21,340 nt of DNA from Lactobacillaceae bacterium (GTDB lineage Bacteria > Bacillota > Bacilli > Lactobacillales > Lactobacillaceae). This document shows, piece by piece, positions 8,058-15,620 of this stretch (position 1 is its first letter; each line of letters opens with the position of its first letter). The position numbers and the translations under genes were made by a program. The stretch is from NCBI GenBank assembly GCA_031282325.1, contig JAITDY010000064.1, positions 1 to 21,340 of the forward strand, read 5' to 3'. Below the pieces are notes generated by a model that did not search any database, was not told the DNA's origin, and saw only the letters and a program-made list of their open reading frames with translations.

Positions 8058-8078
8058 ATAATATTGTAAAAATATTAT
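8058..8078 (-). terminator. Weak AU-only hairpin after mazF
   Basis: ATAATATT / AATATTAT with a 5-nt loop overlaps the end of mazF. It has no G-C pairs and no clean T-run, so it is at best a leaky terminator between the alr-mazF and opp transcripts. Confidence 0.25.
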
Positions 8079-8434
8079 TATTTTCTCTTAGACAATCCAA
8101 CACTTATTTTTAGGGCTTCGTCAACCTTATCCATAAGCTCATCAGGCAATGTGTCAATTTTATTTTTTAATCGACTTTTGTCAATTGTTCTGATTTGTTC
8201 TAGTAGTAATAACGAGTCCTCTTTGATATTTACATCTTTTTGAGAAACCTCAACATGTGTAGGTAATTGAGCTTTAGTTTGTTTACTAGTAAAAACAGCA
8301 ATAATTGTGGTCGGTGAAAAAATATTTCCAGAATTATTTTGAATTATTAAGACCGGCCGAAACCCACCTTGTTCAGAACCTTTCGCGGGATTTAAATTGG
8401 CATAATAGATATCACCTCGCTGGATCTTAGCCAT
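8078..8434 (-). CDS. mazF: MazF/PemK family mRNA interferase, no adjacent antitoxin
   Basis: Encodes 118 residues of the MazF (EndoA/PemK-like) fold, an endoribonuclease that cuts single-stranded mRNA at short motifs. From memory it aligns closely with Bacillus subtilis EndoA: RGDIYYANLNPAKGSEQGG, then RPVLIIQN, LPTHVEV and LLLEQIRTIDK. The residues matching EndoA R25 and T48 are present as R26 and T49, so it looks catalytically competent. I chose ATG 8434 because AGGTGG lies 5 nt upstream; a GTG at 8443 would sit inside that site. It overlaps the alr stop by 8 nt and its ribosome binding site lies within alr, so it is translationally coupled. The gene that normally precedes it, a small ribbon-helix-helix MazE antitoxin, is absent: alr comes directly before it and an intergenic gap follows. 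Confidence 0.92.
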   Translation of the reverse strand: MAKIQRGDIYYANLNPAKGSEQGGFRPVLIIQNNSGNIFSPTTIIAVFTSKQTKAQLPTHVEVSQKDVNIKEDSLLLLEQIRTIDKSRLKNKIDTLPDELMDKVDEALKISVGLSKRK

Positions 8435-9542
8435 TTTGACCACCTATATATTCTCTTTTCACACGATAATTTAAAGATGTTATTAATTCATAACCAATAG
8501 TACCAACTTGTTTGGCTAATTTAGTTAATGTTTTGGCGTCATTGAACAAAATAACTGGTGTACCGACCTCATATTTCTTATCTAATTTAATTAAAATATA
8601 ATCCATTGTAACTCGTCCAACAATGGGCATGAATTTTCCATCAATTAAAACATCTGTTCCTTGCATTCTGCGTAACCAGCCATCTCGATATCCTAATGGA
8701 ATAGTTCCAATAAAGCTATCTTCATTGGTCGTATAAGTTGCACCATAAGAAATAGATATACCTTTTTTAACAAAACGAACATCGCTAAGTGCAGTTGCAA
8801 ACTTTGAAGCAGGAATTAATTTTAACTCTGAAGGAATAACCAATTGTTCATCGCTAGGATCAAAGCCATATAGGCCAGCCCCAATCCTTAGATTATAGAA
8901 AGGCAAATCTTCATCTCGATGCCAAATGCTGGTTGGCGAATTAGCAACTGATTTTAATTGGTCAGGCAAATTTAATTCATCAGTTAAGATGTGCCAATTT
9001 TTAACTTGCTGTTTAAAATAAAAATTATCCGCAGAATCGGCCGTTGCAAAATGAGTGTATATACCGGTTAATTCTAAATTATTATTTTCTTCAATGATTT
9101 TAATTCCTTTTTTAATATCTTCTACTTTATTAAAGCCAATTCTAGTCATTCCAGTATCGATCGCTAATTGAACTTTTAGTTTTCCATTTAAATGAGGAAT
9201 TTGTTCTAACCATTCTAAATTTCCAACAGTAATTTCAAAATCATTTTCAATAAATTCATTTAAATAACTAAAGTCATGAGCACCAAAAACCCAAATAGGT
9301 ATTTGGATACCGTTTTCCTTTAAATCTAAAGCTTCATCTAAATTTGAAACTGCTATTTTATTAGTTAAATTATTTTTAATTAATTCTTTAGCGACTGGAA
9401 CAGCTCCCATTCCATAAGCATCTGCCTTTAAAACAGCAATAATATTTTTAGCTTTTGTCCACTTGATTAATTCTTGAGCGTTATGTACGACAGCTGATAA
9501 ATCAACTGTCAAAGAAGTTGGACGATGTTGTGATTCGCGCAT
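8427..9542 (-). CDS. alr: Alanine racemase
   Basis: Encodes 371 residues. The enzyme interconverts L- and D-alanine with PLP and supplies D-Ala for peptidoglycan and teichoic acids. The PLP lysine is K39 in AVLKADAYGMG, the second catalytic residue is Y266 in ISYGATY, and VGRVTMD (R310) and DTGMTRIGF are further family motifs. The fold order is an N-terminal TIM barrel then a C-terminal beta domain from about residue 240. The ATG at 9542 follows the acpS stop by 6 nt. It is in the order murF-cshA-acpS-alr-mazF common in lactobacilli, which puts D-Ala production beside the ligase that uses D-Ala-D-Ala. Confidence 0.97.
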   Translation of the reverse strand: MRESQHRPTSLTVDLSAVVHNAQELIKWTKAKNIIAVLKADAYGMGAVPVAKELIKNNLTNKIAVSNLDEALDLKENGIQIPIWVFGAHDFSYLNEFIENDFEITVGNLEWLEQIPHLNGKLKVQLAIDTGMTRIGFNKVEDIKKGIKIIEENNNLELTGIYTHFATADSADNFYFKQQVKNWHILTDELNLPDQLKSVANSPTSIWHRDEDLPFYNLRIGAGLYGFDPSDEQLVIPSELKLIPASKFATALSDVRFVKKGISISYGATYTTNEDSFIGTIPLGYRDGWLRRMQGTDVLIDGKFMPIVGRVTMDYILIKLDKKYEVGTPVILFNDAKTLTKLAKQVGTIGYELITSLNYRVKREYIGGQNG

Positions 9543-9548
9543 TATTCT

Positions 9549-9920
9549 TTATTTCTCCACTATTACATTTGTTAATACATAATTGTCACTATGACTAATT
9601 GCAACTAGATAATTAGTTGCTCCATCAATTTTAGATTCTCCAATAACTGTTAGAATCGGTTTACCAACATTATCATTTAAAATTTCAATTTCTTGCCAAT
9701 GCGCATGTTCTCCAATACCAAAACCCTTAGCTTTTGCATAAGCTTCTTTAGCGGAAAATCGACCCGCAATAAATTGAATATATCTTTTTGTTCCTTTTTG
9801 CCTTGTTGCTAATTGCTCTAATTCTTTAGGAGTAAGTATTCTTTTTAAATAGGTTTCCTTAGTAGAAAAATCAGCAATTGCATCAAGAGATTGAATATCA
9901 TTTCCAAAACCAATAATCAT
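9549..9920 (-). CDS. acpS: Holo-[acyl-carrier-protein] synthase
   Basis: Encodes 123 residues, the usual AcpS length. It transfers 4'-phosphopantetheine from CoA to the serine of acyl carrier protein, which activates fatty-acid synthesis. The metal-binding Asp is D8 in GFGNDIQSL (most homologues have GxDI) and the second is E59 in the motif GRFSAKEAYAKA, followed by GFGIG. It starts 3 nt after the cshA stop with no obvious ribosome binding site, so it probably depends on coupling to cshA. alr follows after 6 nt. Confidence 0.95.
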   Translation of the reverse strand: MIIGFGNDIQSLDAIADFSTKETYLKRILTPKELEQLATRQKGTKRYIQFIAGRFSAKEAYAKAKGFGIGEHAHWQEIEILNDNVGKPILTVIGESKIDGATNYLVAISHSDNYVLTNVIVEK

Positions 9921-9923
9921 ATA

Positions 9924-11543
9924 TTAAACAATTGTAAAATCGCGCTTTTTAGGGGCTGATTTTTTAACACCTAATGGTTTTGGTTTTCTATTCTCATTTT
10001 TACGATCGCCAGCTTTGCGATGTCCGCGATCGATAAATGGTGAAACCTCGTCGGTTTTCGGTCCGCGTCCTCGAGAGTTACTTTTAAATCCGCTGTTTCC
10101 ACCAGAATTTCGGCGATCACTTCTACCATAAGAAGATCCACTTCTTTCTCCACGAGAATTATTTCCGCGTGATGATGAGCGGTCTGATTTAAAGTCTCTA
10201 TCTGATTTATGACGTGGCAATGGTTTTTCTTCAGCAATGGTAACGTCACGATTAGCTTCTTCATCACGAGCTAATACGCTCAACAGAGCTCCTGCCAACA
10301 TTTTGGCATCAAACATATTGGCCAAGCTCTCAGCATCTTTAGCAATGCCTAAATCGTCAACATCTAGCGCACTTAGAATTTCGCTAGCTTCAATTCTAGA
10401 ATTATGCAAACGAGCCAAATGAGCATCTTCTTTAGTTGCAGGCTTTAGGGACTGCATCCGCTTTTTAGTTAATTTTTCAATTTCACGTAAATATCCCAAT
10501 TCATTTCGAGTTACAAATGTTACTGAAATTCCAGATTTACCAGCACGGCCAGTACGGCCAATACGATGAACATAACTTTCTGGATCTTGAGGAATATCGT
10601 AGTTATAAACATGAGTTACATCGGAAATATCTAGTCCTCTAGCCGCGACATCAGTTGCTACTAATATTTGCAGATCGCCACTTTTAAAGCTCTTAAGTGT
10701 ACGAGTACGGGCGTGTTGGTCTAAGTCTCCGTGCATTCCAGCTGCTTTATAACCGCGCATTTCTAGTCCACGCGTAAGTTCATCCACGCGACGTTTAGTT
10801 CTTCCAAAAACAATAGCTAATTCCGGGCGTTGAACGGCTAATAAATTAGTCATGTTATCAAACTTTTCATATTCACGTGAATTAACATAGTATTGTTCAA
10901 CCAAATCGGTAGTTAATTCTTTAGCTTCAATTTGAATATGCTCAGGATTATTCATGAACTTTACACCAATATTTTTAATTTCTTTTGGCATTGTTGCACT
11001 AAATAAAAGTGTTTGTCGATTACTTGGTGTTTGAGCAATTATTGCTTCAATATCTGCCAAGAATCCCATATTTAACATTTCATCAGCTTCATCTAAAACA
11101 AGGGTTTTAATTTCATTTAAATTAATAGTTCCTCGTTTAATATGATCGATTAAACGTCCCGGAGTGCCGACTAAAATTTCCGGTACAATATGTTCTAAAT
11201 TAGAAATTTGACGACCGATAGGGGCTCCGCCAAAAACTACTGTTGTATGAATTTTTTTATCACGTCCTAATTGTGATAATTCATCGTTTGTTTGCATTGC
11301 AAGTTCTCGAGTTGGTGACACAATCAATGCTTGAATTACTTTTTTATTTGTGTCAATGTGTTCGATAATTGGTAATCCAAAGGCAGCTGTTTTTCCAGTA
11401 CCTGTTTGTGCTTGACCAATTACATCTTTTCCTGCCAATGTTAATGGAATCGTTTTTTCCTGTATTGGCGTTGCCTCTTGATAACCGTGTTTTTCAATGG
11501 CTGTCAAAAGCTCAGGGCTTAGCCCTAGTTCACTAAATTTCAA
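9924..11543 (-). CDS. cshA: DEAD-box RNA helicase, CshA type
   Basis: Encodes 539 residues. The motifs are in order: Q motif (ATPIQ, near residue 25), motif I AQTGTGKT (45-52), Ia PTRELA, GG, TPGR (127-130), motif II DEAD (151-154), SAT, then in the second RecA domain HGDLDQ, ATDVAARGLD and HRIGRTGRAGK. A C-terminal tail of about 100 residues is rich in Arg, Gly, Ser and Lys and likely binds RNA. CshA proteins unwind RNA in decay and ribosome assembly, especially in the cold. The start is TTG at 11543, well supported by AGGAG 8 nt upstream and the family-like N-terminus MKFSELGLSPELL. It lies between murF and acpS in one operon. Confidence 0.94.
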   Translation of the reverse strand: MKFSELGLSPELLTAIEKHGYQEATPIQEKTIPLTLAGKDVIGQAQTGTGKTAAFGLPIIEHIDTNKKVIQALIVSPTRELAMQTNDELSQLGRDKKIHTTVVFGGAPIGRQISNLEHIVPEILVGTPGRLIDHIKRGTINLNEIKTLVLDEADEMLNMGFLADIEAIIAQTPSNRQTLLFSATMPKEIKNIGVKFMNNPEHIQIEAKELTTDLVEQYYVNSREYEKFDNMTNLLAVQRPELAIVFGRTKRRVDELTRGLEMRGYKAAGMHGDLDQHARTRTLKSFKSGDLQILVATDVAARGLDISDVTHVYNYDIPQDPESYVHRIGRTGRAGKSGISVTFVTRNELGYLREIEKLTKKRMQSLKPATKEDAHLARLHNSRIEASEILSALDVDDLGIAKDAESLANMFDAKMLAGALLSVLARDEEANRDVTIAEEKPLPRHKSDRDFKSDRSSSRGNNSRGERSGSSYGRSDRRNSGGNSGFKSNSRGRGPKTDEVSPFIDRGHRKAGDRKNENRKPKPLGVKKSAPKKRDFTIV

Positions 11544-11571
11544 ATCTTTTTCTCCTAAAATATATACAAAG

Positions 11572-11602
11572 GTATTGCAGCAAAATCCGTTGCTGTAGCA
11601 AT
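11572..11602 (-). other. Hairpin in the murF-cshA intercistronic region
   Basis: TATTGC plus AGCAA pairs with TTGCT plus GCAATA, leaving a 3-nt bulge (GTA) and a 6-nt loop. There is no T-run after it on the minus strand, so it does not look like a terminator. It would sit in the mRNA just before the cshA ribosome binding site and could be an RNA processing, stability or cold-sensing element. Confidence 0.4.
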
Positions 11603-11612
11603 AACATATATA

Positions 11613-12962
11613 CTAGTTTACCAAGTTTTGTAGAATATTTTCTAAATGAATTCCATGACTGGCTTTTAATAAGATTAAATCATTACTTTGTAAGGTTTTT
11701 TTTAAAATGTCAGTTAATTTTTCAAGTTCTTTTATATTGAAAACTTTGACTGGTTTTATAATTTTTGGTGCAATTTGAGCAAAAATATTTCCAACCAAAA
11801 AGACTTCTTTAATATCGCTATTATTAATTGGTTCAATTAATTTTTCGTGCAATTCTAACGAATTTTCTCCTAATTCCAACATGTCACCTAAAACCAGATA
11901 CTTATTTTTTACATTAGAATATTGATTAATAATTTTTATTGCTTCGATTGCAGCAGTTGGATTGGAATTATAAACATCACTTATTATTATTTCTTCATTA
12001 TTACCTTTCAATATGGAAAGTCGATTTTGAGTTAGGGATAAATTATTTAATCCTTCTTGAATTTGTTCATCAGATAAATCTAATATTTCTCCAACAGCAA
12101 TTGCAGCTGTCGTATTCATCGCATTAAAATCGCCTAATAAATTAACAGAAAAATTGCGTCCATCAAAATTAAAATTTAATTGGTTATTTTTTTGTTTTAC
12201 ATCGCTCAAACGATATTCATTATTTTTTTGCAAACCAAATCCAACAGCTCGATGATGTTCGTCTTTACTTAAAAAATCTAACGCTCGTTGTTGCAATAAT
12301 GGCTCATCCCCGTTGTATAACAAAAGTCCATGGTGATTTAATCCATCAACAATTTCAAATTTTGCATCAGCAATTTTATCCCTTGTTTTAAAGAACTCAA
12401 TATGAGCTTCACCAATCATTGTAATAACTGCAATTTCCGGTTCTAAAATTTTTGATAATGCACTTATTTGTAACGGTCTATCCATTCCCATTTCAACAAC
12501 CAGCATTTCAGTATCTTCTGGCATATCTAAAATAGTTTTTGGCACGCCCAATTCATTATTCAAACTATCAATTGTATGGTGAACTTTGTATTTAACGCTC
12601 AAAATTGAAGAAATTAAATCTTTTGTCGTCGTCTTTCCATTGGAGCCAGTCACGGCGATTTTCCCGGGATTTATTCTTTGAACATAGTCATGAGCTAATT
12701 GCCCAAAAGCTACTTGCGTATCATTTACTTTGATTTGTGTAATTGGAGAATCAATAAAATGCGTTACAAAGGAAGCAACCGCCCCGTTGTTTAAAGCATC
12801 ATTTATAAACGCATGCCCGTCGCGTTGAGCCAAGATTGGTACAAAAATAGCTCCGGATTTAATATTTCGACTATCAAAATCTATAGAATTAACAGTAACT
12901 TCTTTGCTACCTAATAATTCACCATCAACTATTTTTGCAATTTCTTCTACTGAATAATTCAT
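11613..12962 (-). CDS. murF: UDP-MurNAc-tripeptide--D-alanyl-D-alanine ligase
   Basis: Encodes 449 residues, the usual MurF size. It ligates D-Ala-D-Ala to the UDP-MurNAc-tripeptide in the cytoplasm, completing the pentapeptide. The N-terminal domain has SIDFDSRNIKSGAIFVP and RDGHAFI, which mark MurF rather than MurC/D/E. The ATP loop is TGSNGKTTT (105-113). The central ligase domain continues with EMGMD and EAHIEFF, and the C-terminal domain contains DVYNSNPTA and LGDMLELG. The ATG at 12962 overlaps the dedA stop in an ATGA junction, so translation is coupled. Confidence 0.96.
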   Translation of the reverse strand: MNYSVEEIAKIVDGELLGSKEVTVNSIDFDSRNIKSGAIFVPILAQRDGHAFINDALNNGAVASFVTHFIDSPITQIKVNDTQVAFGQLAHDYVQRINPGKIAVTGSNGKTTTKDLISSILSVKYKVHHTIDSLNNELGVPKTILDMPEDTEMLVVEMGMDRPLQISALSKILEPEIAVITMIGEAHIEFFKTRDKIADAKFEIVDGLNHHGLLLYNGDEPLLQQRALDFLSKDEHHRAVGFGLQKNNEYRLSDVKQKNNQLNFNFDGRNFSVNLLGDFNAMNTTAAIAVGEILDLSDEQIQEGLNNLSLTQNRLSILKGNNEEIIISDVYNSNPTAAIEAIKIINQYSNVKNKYLVLGDMLELGENSLELHEKLIEPINNSDIKEVFLVGNIFAQIAPKIIKPVKVFNIKELEKLTDILKKTLQSNDLILLKASHGIHLENILQNLVN

Positions 12963-13588
12963 TCTTTATTTGCCTTATTTTTTTTATTTTGAAAATGCCA
13001 TATTGCAAAGATAATCACCGCTAATAGCAAAATGACAAAAATAACTTTACTCCACCTGTCAGTGCTTTCAGCAACGCTTTGATATGCATTACCAGCTAGT
13101 CGTCCTGCAAAAATTAAAGCTGTGTTCCAAATAATTGTTCCAAACATTGTTAATGATGTAAAAACTAAAAAGTTTTGGTGTGTCATTCCAGAAGGCAAAG
13201 AAACTAAGCTCCTCACAACAGGAATAAACCTTCCAATAAAGACACTTTTATTTCCATATTTTTTATATGTATCTAAAGTTTTCTGAATATGCTGTGGCTT
13301 TATTCTAGTGATTTTCCCCAACTTACCTTTGGAGGCTTTTATCAATCTTTCTTCACTAAATAGGGTTCCAATTCCATATAAAATAATTGAGCCCAGAACC
13401 CCGCCAATAACAGAAATAATAATACTGCCCAAAACACCCATATTTGTTTCATTAGAAAGAGTTAAAAATCCAGTAAAAGTTAAAACTATTTCTGAAGGAA
13501 TTGGAGGGAACACATTCTCACCAACAGCTAAAAGAAATAAAGCTAAATATCCATAAGTTGATATAAAATCAGTAATTGCATTAGTCAT
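12959..13588 (-). CDS. DedA/SNARE-associated family membrane protein
   Basis: Encodes 209 residues with hydrophobic segments at about 10-30, 50-75, 135-165 and 180-200. The family signatures are GENVFPPIPSEIVL (ENxxPPIPSE) near residue 24 and the GRFIPVVRSLVSLPSG stretch near residue 118. DedA proteins are thought to act as lipid scramblases or flippases; members such as UptA recycle undecaprenyl phosphate, the lipid carrier for the wall precursor made with the next gene, murF. That specific role is inference. The ATG at 13588 has no clear ribosome binding site. A possible -10 (TATACT, 13609-13604 on the minus strand) lies 16 nt before the start. Confidence 0.9.
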   Translation of the reverse strand: MTNAITDFISTYGYLALFLLAVGENVFPPIPSEIVLTFTGFLTLSNETNMGVLGSIIISVIGGVLGSIILYGIGTLFSEERLIKASKGKLGKITRIKPQHIQKTLDTYKKYGNKSVFIGRFIPVVRSLVSLPSGMTHQNFLVFTSLTMFGTIIWNTALIFAGRLAGNAYQSVAESTDRWSKVIFVILLLAVIIFAIWHFQNKKNKANKE

Positions 13589-13611
13589 GAGTAATATTTT
13601 AACAGTATAAT

Positions 13612-13629
13612 AAGTGAATATATTTACAA
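13612..13629. promoter_or_regulatory. Possible Rex-like operator in the dedA/doxX divergent region
   Basis: AAGTGAA-TATA-TTTACAA matches the Rex consensus TTGTGAA-N4-TTCACAA at 11 of 14 specified positions and keeps the two-fold symmetry of the core. It would overlap the spacer of the candidate dedA promoter. The region is very AT-rich, so this may be chance. Confidence 0.3.
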
Positions 13630-13643
13630 AAAATATAGTTGTA

Positions 13644-13672
13644 TTGTATTATATTCTAGTGATATATATCAT
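13644..13672 (+). promoter_or_regulatory. Candidate promoter of the doxX-like gene
   Basis: TTGTAT (13644-13649) and TATCAT (13667-13672) are 17 nt apart, giving a 5' UTR of about 42 nt. A 12-bp palindrome TGATATATATCA (13660-13671) overlaps the -10. Confidence 0.45.
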
Positions 13673-13720
13673 AAGATATATTGATCCAATTTTCAAAATA
13701 TATATATTGGAGAATCTATT

Positions 13721-14275
13721 ATGATTAACTTTTTACGTCATAACCTCGTAGCTTCAATCCTATTAACCATTGCACGTGTGTATCTTGGTTTTAATTGGAT
13801 GATGGACGGTTATGGAAAATTAACTTCTAAGCCTGCCTTTTCAGCTGCTGGATTAATTAACGGAGCCATTAAAGGCGGTGTTCAAAATGTTGCACCTGCC
13901 AAAGGTCAAATGTATCCTCTATGGACTGCATTTTTAAAAACTATGACAAATGGTGGAAAAAATACTCAACTATTTGATTTCCTTGTTAAATGGGGAGAGT
14001 TATTAGTTGGGATCGCTTTGATTCTTGGGGCATTCACTTTATTTGCTGCCTTTGCTGCAATCTTAATGAACTACTCATTTATGCTTTCTGGTGTAGTTTC
14101 AATCAATCCTATTTACATCTTGCTTGAATTTTTCATTCTAATTGGTGGATTTAATTCTGCAAAAATTGGTTTGGATCGTTTCATTACCCCTTGGCTACGT
14201 AAGAATATTCCATTCCTTCGTAAACACGGGGAAACTGAAGTACGTATTGAAAATGCAATTAATTCCTATAAGTAA
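13721..14275 (+). CDS. DoxX family membrane protein
   Basis: Encodes 184 residues with four hydrophobic segments (about 9-30, 85-105, 107-128, 130-145) and the family's early LTIARVYLGFNWMMDGYGKL motif, in which an Arg and a Gly-x-x-Lys follow the first helix. DoxX proteins are membrane proteins tied to redox processes: thiosulfate:quinone oxidoreductase subunits in archaea, and oxidative-stress complexes in actinobacteria. In lactobacilli the role is unknown, and no partner oxidase is nearby. The start has TTGGAG 8-9 nt upstream. It is divergent from dedA and ends at a strong terminator. Confidence 0.82.
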   Translation: MINFLRHNLVASILLTIARVYLGFNWMMDGYGKLTSKPAFSAAGLINGAIKGGVQNVAPAKGQMYPLWTAFLKTMTNGGKNTQLFDFLVKWGELLVGIALILGAFTLFAAFAAILMNYSFMLSGVVSINPIYILLEFFILIGGFNSAKIGLDRFITPWLRKNIPFLRKHGETEVRIENAINSYK

Positions 14276-14309
14276 TTAAAAAGCCCCAATTTATGGGGCT
14301 TTTTAATTA
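14273..14309 (+). terminator. Strong terminator-like hairpin between doxX-like gene and queT
   Basis: A perfect 15-bp stem, TAATTAAAAAGCCCC / GGGGCTTTTTAATTA, has a 7-nt loop. It begins at the doxX-like stop codon and ends only 11 nt before the queT ATG. It should end the upstream message, which leaves little room for a queT promoter. It may work as a leaky terminator or an RNA control element. Confidence 0.85.
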
Positions 14310-14320
14310 CAATAGAAGAT

Positions 14321-14824
14321 ATGAGAAAAAACGAGTCAGTTAGACAAATCACTTTAACGGCAGTTATTGCTGCACTTTATATTGCACTTGGGATGATTGC
14401 ACCTATTAATTTAAGAGGAAATGCAATTCAATTAAGAGTTGGCGAGGGTTTGAATCATCTTTCGATTTTCAATAAAAGATATGTTTTATCTTTAACGATT
14501 GGGGTTTTTATTTTTAATTTATTTTTCGGTGGATTAGGAATTGTAGATGCGATTAGCGGCGCTTTACAAACTCTGGTAATGACCGGAATTGTTAATTATA
14601 TAAGTAAAAAAATTTCTAACAAAAAATTGCAGTTCGTAGTTTCAACAATCGTTATTTCACTAATGATGTTTTGGATTGCTTTAGAATTAATTTATTTAAA
14701 AATTGTGCCGGCAAATGCTTTTTGGTTAACATACTTTCAATTATTTATTAGTGAATTAATTTCATTAACTGTTGGTGGAATTATAATTTATCAAGTAAGT
14801 AAAATCTTAGATTTGAGGAAATAA
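14321..14824 (+). CDS. queT: QueT family ECF transporter S component
   Basis: Encodes 167 residues, mostly hydrophobic, with about five or six membrane helices. The early GNAIQLRVGEGLNHLSIFNKR segment (residues 33-53) is the QueT signature near the substrate site, followed by a glycine-rich helix (FNLFFGGLGIVDAISGA). QueT is the substrate-binding S component that takes up queuosine precursors for tRNA wobble modification. It must share the EcfA/A'/T energising module, which is not in the window. The ribosome binding site is modest (AGAAG 4 nt before ATG). I see no preQ1 riboswitch upstream, although many queT genes have one; instead a strong hairpin ends 11 nt before the start. Confidence 0.85.
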   Translation: MRKNESVRQITLTAVIAALYIALGMIAPINLRGNAIQLRVGEGLNHLSIFNKRYVLSLTIGVFIFNLFFGGLGIVDAISGALQTLVMTGIVNYISKKISNKKLQFVVSTIVISLMMFWIALELIYLKIVPANAFWLTYFQLFISELISLTVGGIIIYQVSKILDLRK

Positions 14825-14825
14825 A

Positions 14826-15587
14826 ATGGGATTAGGAAAAGTTTTAAAAAGAGTTATTATCGGTAAAGACGATCGTTTTATTGATGATACTTCTAAAAAT
14901 ATTGATCCGAATAAAAACACACCAGATGCGAAAGATTCTATTGATGATTCCGCTAATTTAGACCATTTATTTGAAGAAAATAATCAAAAAATAAGATCTC
15001 AAATAGCTAATCTTTTAGGCACACCAATATCAGCAGACACGATTGATTATAATTCTGAAACAGTCACTTCTGAAGTGGCTGATAATGTTAAAAAAATTAC
15101 TAAACTAAAGCCTCCTATCAAAAGTGATGATGTTATTTTAGAAAATACAAATAATGCGATTAAAAGTGAACCAATAATTCCAATTGAATCTAATGACGAT
15201 AAATATACTTCTGAACAAGTAATCGAAGATGCTAATCCTGTTTTTCCACTATCCGATAGTCAAAATTCCAAAAATCTAATTAAACAATATGTTGCTGATG
15301 TAACTAAAACTGACAATTATTTTGTATTATTAAAAAAAATTAATGATGAAAATCCAGAACTAAATTTCTTAGAAGAAGTTGAGGAACTAACGACCAATAA
15401 AATTAAAGCTGCTGTTCAAAATATCGCTATTAAAGCAAGCGTATTAAAAAATGATGATGAACAAGAACATTATATTAATGAAGAAATCGATAAATTGCGA
15501 GAATTTTCTTCAATGTTTACAATTGATCAACGTCGGACTTTAGCAAGATCAAAAAGAGATATTTTAAAACAATTAAATATAAAATAA
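14826..15587 (+). CDS. Uncharacterised acidic, low-complexity protein
   Basis: I do not recognise this 253-residue protein. It has no cysteine, no tryptophan, no signal peptide and no clear membrane segment. Residues 1-13 (MGLGKVLKRVIIG) could form a short basic amphipathic helix that touches the membrane. Residues 15-150 are rich in Asp, Asn, Ser, Thr and Lys and look disordered. Residues 150-253 are predicted by eye to be mostly helical with charged heptad-like stretches (NEEIDKLREFSSMF) and a basic end (ARSKRDILKQLNIK). It starts 1 nt after the queT stop with GAGG 9 nt upstream, so it is co-transcribed and probably coupled with queT. A shared terminator follows. Confidence 0.75.
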   Translation: MGLGKVLKRVIIGKDDRFIDDTSKNIDPNKNTPDAKDSIDDSANLDHLFEENNQKIRSQIANLLGTPISADTIDYNSETVTSEVADNVKKITKLKPPIKSDDVILENTNNAIKSEPIIPIESNDDKYTSEQVIEDANPVFPLSDSQNSKNLIKQYVADVTKTDNYFVLLKKINDENPELNFLEEVEELTTNKIKAAVQNIAIKASVLKNDDEQEHYINEEIDKLREFSSMFTIDQRRTLARSKRDILKQLNIK

Positions 15588-15620
15588 AAATAACGCATAA
15601 TTATTATGCGTTATTTTTAT
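15584..15620. terminator. Bidirectional terminator
   Basis: A 17-bp perfect stem, ATAAAAATAACGCATAA / TTATGCGTTATTTTTAT, with a 3-nt loop overlaps the stop codons of both convergent genes and has U-rich tails in both directions. Confidence 0.85.

Noticed and set aside
8435..8443. GTG at 8443 as the mazF start
   Set aside because: It is part of the AGGTGG ribosome binding site for ATG 8434, and has no ribosome site of its own.
9971..10267. A 98-codon open frame inside the 3' end of cshA on the same strand
   Set aside because: It is explained by the Arg/Gly/Ser-rich tail of CshA; it has no ribosome binding site and no protein-like composition.
14276..14320. preQ1 riboswitch upstream of queT
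   Set aside because: The gap is filled by a symmetric hairpin; I see no preQ1 aptamer pattern (short stem, CUA-containing loop, A-rich tail).
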